Shown one piece after another: positions 24,119-28,247 of a stretch of 28,247 bases of DNA; position 1 is the first letter of the stretch, and every line of letters starts with the position of its first letter. Position numbers and translations under genes: made by a program. Source of the stretch: Saccharothrix sp. NRRL B-16348 (GTDB lineage Bacteria; Actinomycetota; Actinomycetes; Mycobacteriales; Pseudonocardiaceae). Under the pieces are notes generated by a model. The model saw nothing but the letters and a program-made list of their open reading frames with translations. It ran no database searches and was not told where the DNA came from. Location: the NCBI RefSeq assembly GCF_001280085.1, contig NZ_LGED01000278.1:1-28247 (forward strand), in the 5' to 3' direction.

Positions 24119-24990
24119 AATGACCCGCAACGCCGACGCAAGCAGGCTATCCGCGAACTCCAGGCGGCCAACCCCGATATGGGCTATCGCGAGGCGGCCC
24201 GCTTGCCGGACCGGAACACGGCCGCCGCCCCCGCCCAGGCGCCGTCCGCGGCGAGCAGTACCGTGGTCGCGGCCCTGCGACGGGCGAGCAAAGACCTCAC
24301 GGTGCCCCGTCCTGGCGAGCCGTCTTTCCGCCGCCTGCTCCACGGCACCGAGAACCTCCGACTCCACGCACCCAGTTCGCGTGAGTTCCGGCCCGCTGGG
24401 GCAGCTCACCCTTGTTCGGCTACCAGCACGCGGTCGATCTGGACCGGCTGCAGATGACCTACGCGGCCCGCGCCCCGGCGATGCTCGACATCGTCGCCAC
24501 CGGCCGGGAACCCACTCGGTCCGCGGTCTCCTGCCGGCCGAGCCGCCCGCCCGTCCCCGACACACCCCGACATCGACACCTCCGCGCCGCCCACGCTCGG
24601 CATTCCCGACACGCTGGCGGAGACAACATCCCGCACCAGCACGCGGCACGCGACGCGATGGCCGCCATCCCGTCGCGGTCCGCAGCAGGTCTGCCGACCT
24701 CGACGTCGACCGCCTGCGACATGCAGTCTGCGTGCTGCTCTACACCGACGCGGTGGTCCTGTACCTGGCGAATCGACGACTTCCCGTGACCGGAGCGCTC
24801 GCGGCGGGTTCGTTCCCGCGAAATCTGTGGCGCGGAGTGCGGCCTGTCGCCGGCCGGAGCGGTGATGCGCCCCGATGTCGGTCGACCACCGCACCGTCAC
24901 CGACGACCCGCCCGGTGGCTCCGGTGAGGTTCCACCGGACGGACGCGGCTCCCGTGCCTTCCGGTAGCAGGCGCGCGGAAACCTGCATCT
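24119..24990 (+). pseudogene. Multi-frameshifted remnant of an unrecognised actinobacterial gene
   Basis: Coding-like text is scattered over the three + frames: RRRKQAIRELQAANPDMGYR then EAARLPD (24136-24210), continuing to SSTVVAALRRASKDLTVPRP and FRRLLHGTENLRLH; then FGYQHAVDLDRLQMTYAARA then PAMLDIVATGREP (24412-24515); then DLDVDRLRHAVCVLLYTDAV then VLYLANRRLPVTGALAAG (24690-24810). Each piece has actinobacterial codon usage and they follow one another in order, so they look like one gene with at least two or three frameshifts. ATG 24120 may be the original start. The family is unknown to me, although the first motif resembles N-termini of short actinobacterial hypothetical proteins. Confidence 0.4.
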
Positions 24991-25009
24991 AGCCAGATAT
25001 TGGTGCTGG

Positions 25010-25223
25010 TCAGTGATCGTGTGATGCGGCGGAGCGCAAGACTTTGGTGAGGAACCGGTCGGCGTCGAAGCGGGTCATCTCGACCGTGACGACGCGGTGG
25101 CCGAGGATCTGCGGGTGGTCACTGGGGTTCGTGGACGACAAGAACGTGGTCGCGGGTGATCTCGGCGAACAGTTCGGTGGTGGCATCCCAGTCGCGGGAG
25201 GACAGGTGGTGCGTGCCGGTCAT
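25010..25223 (-). pseudogene. Small hypothetical gene with a one-base frameshift
   Basis: On the - strand ATG 25223 opens MTGTHHLSSRDWDATTELFA then EITRDHVLVVHEP. One base too many in a run of four Cs then forces an early TGA. In the adjacent frame the protein continues DHPQILGHRVVTVEMTRFDA then DRFLTKVLRSAASHDH to TGA 25010-25012. Corrected, it would be about 70 aa. A homopolymer sequencing error is a real possibility. No family is recognised. It lies downstream of, and in the same direction as, the CoiA-like remnant. Confidence 0.4.
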
Positions 25224-25357
25224 CGGGGTTTTCGTTTCGGGTTGGGCGCGGTGTGGTGGGCGAAGAACGCGGTGAGTGCGGCCGGTTGAGTAGGTGCGGG
25301 AAGGGACGGTCGTCGCAGGTGCGGCAGAAGGCGTCGCGGGGTGTCAATGGTTGATGA

Positions 25358-26027
25358 TCACCCTGCCGGCGCGGAGATCACCGCCCACTCCCTGTCGTAG
25401 CGGCCGGGGCGGCTGGTCAGGGCGAAGTCGGCCGGCGTGTAGGTGGTGTGCTTGAGCGTGCGGGGTTGGTAGTGGTGGGCCTGCCCGTCCTCGTCGTAAC
25501 CCTCACGTTCGAACGCGGAGCCCAGCCGAAGGTGCCACACTTCACCGGCGTCGACATCGAGCACAAACACGCCTGCTTGAAGCGGTTGTGCACCCACAGC
25601 ACCTCCTTCGGGACACGGCACTCGACGTACTTGTCCGGTTCGAGGGGCGGCGAAACCGTGGGCAGGGCGCGTGCCCGCTTGTCGGTGAACACCCACAGCG
25701 TGTCCAGGAAACCCAGGCGGCGATCAAGTCGGGTGCGGGTTTTCGCCTTCTCGACCGGGATGGCATAGTCCTGCACCTCGGCGGCGACCCGGTGACCGGC
25801 GGGCAGGTGACCGCGACGTCCACACGGCGGCCGTGTCTGCGGTGAATCTTCTCCAGCCGGACGTGGTAGCCCTGACTGCGGAACCGGTCGGCCAGCAACT
25901 GCGTGGCACGCAGGTGGGTCACGCTTTCCGGTTCGCTCCAGCACTCGGCGCCGGCGACCTGGACGGACAAGCACCGAAGCCAGGCCAATGGCACCAGCCC
26001 CGGTCGACACTGCCCACTGCCCGGCAT
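25358..26027 (-). pseudogene. Frameshifted CoiA-like (competence-associated nuclease-like) protein gene
   Basis: Three frames on the - strand join into one protein. The first has AECWSEPESVTHLRATQLLA then DRFRSQGYHVRLEKIHRRHG then RRVDVAVTCP. The second has HRVAAEVQDYAIPVEKAKTR, then LGFLDTLWVFTDKRA and KYVECRVPKEVLWVHNRFKQ. The third has VFVLDVDAGEVWHLRLGSAF, ending in SRPGRYDREWAVISAPAG. A His-Lys/Arg start, an RRVDV segment and an AEVQ segment are the layout of the CoiA-like family, in which the D...E-x-Q residues are nuclease-like. Shifts fall near 25805 and 25578. Two shifts make a true pseudogene likely; the start is uncertain. Confidence 0.5.
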
Positions 26028-26083
26028 AGCGGCCCAGAACAGGCTGAACTGCGGTTATAGGCGCTATGTCACTGGTGTTGGGA

Positions 26084-26126
26084 CTGGTGGGTTCCGCACC
26101 GTGCGGTGCGGTGCGGAACCCACCAG
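26084..26126 (-). terminator. 17-bp perfect hairpin downstream of the 26142-26537 gene
   Basis: CTGGTGGGTTCCGCACC (26084-26100) is the exact reverse complement of GGTGCGGAACCCACCAG (26110-26126), with a 9-nt loop. It begins 16 nt past the stop of the small secreted protein gene on the - strand. No T-tract follows, as is common for actinobacterial hairpin terminators. Confidence 0.6.
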
Positions 26127-26141
26127 AGCCCTGGTCCGATC

Positions 26142-26537
26142 TCAGCAGGTGATGTAAGCCCCGTTCTCGGCGCTGGCACCGCTCGCGCTGATGGTGGCGT
26201 AGTAGTAGTGCCTGCCCGACATGCAGGCGACGCGGAGGTAGACGTCGACGTTGCCGTACTTCGAGTAGCTGTCGAATCGGGACCCGTCCCGGTACATGGC
26301 CGACGACACCCATGTCGACGAAGAACACGCCCCCGCCCGGACCCTGGCAAGAACCTCGGAGCCCGATCGAGTCGGCTTGGAAACGCTCAGCGAACCACAC
26401 GCGGCGATTGAGACGTCATCGGACGGCCGTGCCGCGGCCGCGCTGGTCTCGGCTGCCGACACCGGCGCGGCCAGCATGATCGCCGCACCCACGACCGCCG
26501 TGGCGGCCAGGCCCAATCTCCGGACGAACATCTTCAC
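26142..26537 (-). CDS. Small secreted four-cysteine protein
   Basis: This is a 131-aa precursor. GTG 26537 is preferred, with an AGGGGGGA ribosome-binding site about 5 nt upstream; an ATG two codons in is the alternative. The signal peptide is MKMFVRRLGLAATAVVGAAI followed by MLAAPVSAAE, with cleavage near residue 29. The mature part has four cysteines (AACGS, AGACSSS, VACMSG and the C-terminal ITC) and an alternating hydrophobic pattern (KYGNVDVYLRVACMSGRHYY). No family is recognised. It resembles the 115-aa secreted protein at 23389 in size, signal and cysteine number, but I cannot claim homology by eye. Its 5' flank runs into Tn3 transposase debris and a strong hairpin follows the stop. 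Confidence 0.75.
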   Translation of the reverse strand: MKMFVRRLGLAATAVVGAAIMLAAPVSAAETSAAAARPSDDVSIAACGSLSVSKPTRSGSEVLARVRAGACSSSTWVSSAMYRDGSRFDSYSKYGNVDVYLRVACMSGRHYYYATISASGASAENGAYITC

Positions 26538-26639
26538 AAGGTCCCCCCTCGCTCATCGAAACAGGATGGAACCCACTGTGACCGGATGATCTCGGACAAA
26601 TCTGGGAGGAATCTCGGACCCCGAGGCCGTAGTGGCCTT

Positions 26640-27650
26640 GAGCGCCCCGCCGGGGACCTTGCGCGCCCCTTGCCGTACAGCTCCCGCAGCACCCCGACCG
26701 CCTCCACCAGCGGCCGGGCGTGCTCGGAGGACTCGAACTCCAACGCGCCGACCACGTGCGGAGCGAACGCCCGCAGGTAGGTGAACGACGCGTCGATCTG
26801 CGCCAGGTGCCCGTGATCACGCGGCAACCGGTCTTTCGGGTCCCGGCGGGCGGCCAGCATCCGGTCCATGCCGATTCCCTCTCGCAGCCGCAGCCCACCT
26901 CGGCCGGTGCGACACCAAGGTCGGTGGCCACCGCCAGCATCTCCTCCAGCAGGTCCAGCTTCTGCTCCGAGGACCGCGCGCGCCGCCAACAGTTCGTCCA
27001 GCCTGCGCCGGGCCCGGTTCTCGGTGCCCGACAGCGCCTGGTCGAACATCTGCACGACCTCGTCCAGGACCTCCACCGCGCACTCGGCCAGCGTGGCCAC
27101 CAGGATCGGGTACCGCCTGTCGACCTCACGGCGCTGCAACGCCTGGTTGGTCGACCGGCGCCCGATCCCCGCCAACAACCAGCGCCGCGCGTCGGGCAGC
27201 ACCGACAGGTCCAGCGCGTGCGCGTCCAATTCGCGCAGGAACCGCAGCTTGTCCAACTCCGCCCGGATCGCCATCGGCGAGGCCGTCGTCGTACCCCGGT
27301 GCAGCCACGCCCACCGCGACACCGCCAACTCCGGCCGCACGATCAGCAGCCCGTCCAGCTCGGCCTGCCGCGAGGCGCCCAACAGCGGGGACAGACGCGA
27401 GTAGGTCTCGGCGGCGGCGCGTTCACGGGCGGTGGCCACCGCCCGCAGCAGCGGCACCACACACGGCCGCACGATCCGTACGCTGTGCAGGTACTCGCAC
27501 GCCAACCGGACCAACACGCTCGGCGCGTCGTGCTCCAGCGCACGGGCCAGCAGGAACTCCTCCAGGTCCTTCCACTCCGCGGCCTTCGCCGCACGCCAAA
27601 GCCCTTGTAGGCGCGGGCGATCAGCTCTGCCGGGGACGCGGTCCACCTCG
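26640..27650 (-). pseudogene. Truncated, frameshifted Tn3-family transposase
   Basis: On the - strand the middle part of a Tn3-family TnpA is recognisable: KAAEWKDLEEFLLARALEHD, EYLHSVRIVRP, LLPLLGAS-type text (RLSPLLGASRQAELDGLLIV), then DEVVQMFDQALSGTENRARR then RLDELLAARA, which is highly characteristic. Next comes EQKLDLLEEMLAVATDLGVA in a neighbouring frame, then ASFTYLRAFAPHVVGALEFE and VEAVGVLRELYGKGRA. Frame changes fall near 27600, 27000 and 26890. The N-terminal domain and the whole C-terminal DDE catalytic domain are missing, so it cannot transpose. I did not find intact terminal inverted repeats or a resolvase gene. Confidence 0.7.
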
Positions 27651-27957
27651 GCGTTCCGGTGGCCGGTATCGACCACGGGGGGCGGAAATCGTCACTCGGA
27701 ATCGTTGACCGAGGGTAACAGCGCAACAGCCCCCGCCTCGACGAGGTCGATTCCCCCTTGCCGGAGCACGACCACCATGGGCAGGGCTGTCGCAGCCACT
27801 CCGACGACCGGCTCGGACCGCGACCAGATCCGGGAGTCGGTCGATCGTGACGGCTGTCGCGAGTTCAACTCCTGTGCTGCGCCATCTCTGGCACGGCGAC
27901 TACTGACCACGCTGGGCCACGCGTATTCCTCCTCGGAGCTGAACAGAACAACTTGAC
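27651..27957. other. Gap with no recognisable gene
   Basis: About 307 bases between the transposase remnant and the truncated HTH gene. Short - strand open stretches exist, but none has a ribosome-binding site or known motif. CTCGG and CCGAG around 27694-27712 form a small inverted repeat. The right limit at 27958 is a sequence break inside the HTH gene, so this block may be part of an inserted or rearranged segment. Confidence 0.35.
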
Positions 27958-28032
27958 AGGGAACTTCAGGTCAGCGGCCAGCTTGTCCCTCGTCGCATCG
28001 GTGATGCGGGCGCCCTTCTTCAGGTTTGCCAT
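27958..28032 (-). pseudogene. Truncated N-terminus of a small HTH DNA-binding protein
   Basis: ATG 28032 opens MANLKKGARITDATRDKLAA then DLKFP. The first 23 residues match the start of a common small actinobacterial helix-turn-helix protein (MANL-KGARI-T...DKLAADLK), which normally continues with a lysine-rich linker and a RSYGFVHR-type recognition helix. Here the text changes after DLK and no HTH follows, so the gene is broken at about 27958. It lies 50 nt behind the DUF5753-type regulator gene, in the same direction. Confidence 0.55.
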
Positions 28033-28082
28033 GCTCGGTTCGTCCTCTCGGTCGGTGGGCGTTCGCGTCCAGGGTGGGTCGA

Positions 28083-28247
28083 TCAAGCCATGGGGACGGT
28101 GTGGTTCTGTGGCGGTCGGTCGAGCGTGCGATGGTCCCTGGAGATGTTCTCCAGCAGGTCCTCCAGCGCGTCGCCGCGCACCGCCAGCCGTTCGAGCCTG
28201 CCGAACAGCGCCAGGTACTCGCGCACGTCGTGCGGGTCGGTGATGGT
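28083..28247 (-). CDS. C-terminus of a DUF5753-type XRE-family regulator (partial)
   Basis: On the - strand the window edge opens into TITDPHDVREYLALFGRLER then LAVRGDALEDLLENIS, ending at TGA 28083-28085 (54 codons). This is the usual C-terminal end of actinobacterial helix-turn-helix regulators with a DUF5753 ligand domain. The DNA-binding part lies outside the window. No DUF397 partner gene is seen downstream; instead a truncated HTH gene follows. Confidence 0.6.
   Translation of the reverse strand, partial: TITDPHDVREYLALFGRLERLAVRGDALEDLLENISRDHRTLDRPPQNHTVPMA

Noticed and set aside
26084..26126. The 17-bp hairpin as a transposon end or attachment site
   Set aside because: It sits directly behind the stop of a small gene and has no second copy in the window, so a terminator is the simpler reading.
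26534..27676. A complete 380-aa protein on the - strand
   Set aside because: The uninterrupted frame mixes genuine Tn3 transposase text with out-of-frame segments. The true protein needs three frame changes and lacks its catalytic domain.

Overview
The window is very high in GC, uses GTG and TTG starts freely, and carries gene families typical of Pseudonocardiaceae-type actinomycetes: a SARP/AfsR regulator, a DUF5753-type XRE regulator tail, and NB-ARC and STAND NTPases. The genus (Saccharothrix, Lentzea, Actinosynnema or a relative) is my inference from style, not from a marker gene.

Layout. 1-1063 is decayed coding sequence: a frameshifted fragment of unknown function, a frameshifted NB-ARC-type NTPase remnant, and the tail of another gene with an internal TAG. 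1387-3277 holds a secreted NucA/NucB-family nuclease followed by a 203-aa partner gene that appears to have its own leaderless promoter. 3724-4224 (-) is a conserved-looking hypothetical gene, followed by more decayed sequence and a near-perfect inverted repeat. 4838-15670 is a complete type I-C CRISPR-Cas locus: array 1, leader 1, then cas2, cas1, cas4, cas7, cas8c, cas5 and cas3 (all on the - strand, with overlapping starts and stops), a cas3-upstream region with a large hairpin and a lone repeat-like element, a small divergent membrane protein gene, array 2 and leader 2. 16291-20214 (-) is a 1307-aa STAND-type NTPase with a long helical-repeat C-terminus and no obvious effector domain. 20434-23193 (-) is an AfsR-like SARP regulator, divergent from a 115-aa secreted protein gene (23389-23736). 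23737-28032 is mostly debris: a broken hypothetical gene, a frameshifted small gene, a frameshifted CoiA-like gene, a truncated Tn3-family transposase and a truncated HTH gene, with one apparently intact small secreted protein gene (26142-26537). The right edge carries the C-terminus of a DUF5753-type regulator.

How it works together. Cas3, Cas5, Cas8c and Cas7 give type I-C interference; Cas5 is expected to process crRNA because there is no Cas6. Cas4-Cas1-Cas2 give adaptation. Both arrays are read leftward (- strand), in the same direction as cas. This is supported by degenerate repeats at the left end of each array, a leader element shared at the right end of each, and repeats that on the - strand place 11 nt after the hairpin, as expected for a Cas5d-cut handle. 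The two arrays have slightly different repeats, and array 2 records stepwise repeat drift.

Most worth a second look: the shared leader element built from interleaved inverted repeats; the lone repeat-like element upstream of cas3; the small membrane protein inside the CRISPR locus; the STAND NTPase beside the leader; and the nuclease/partner pair with a promoter and a perfect 15-bp hairpin at the junction.
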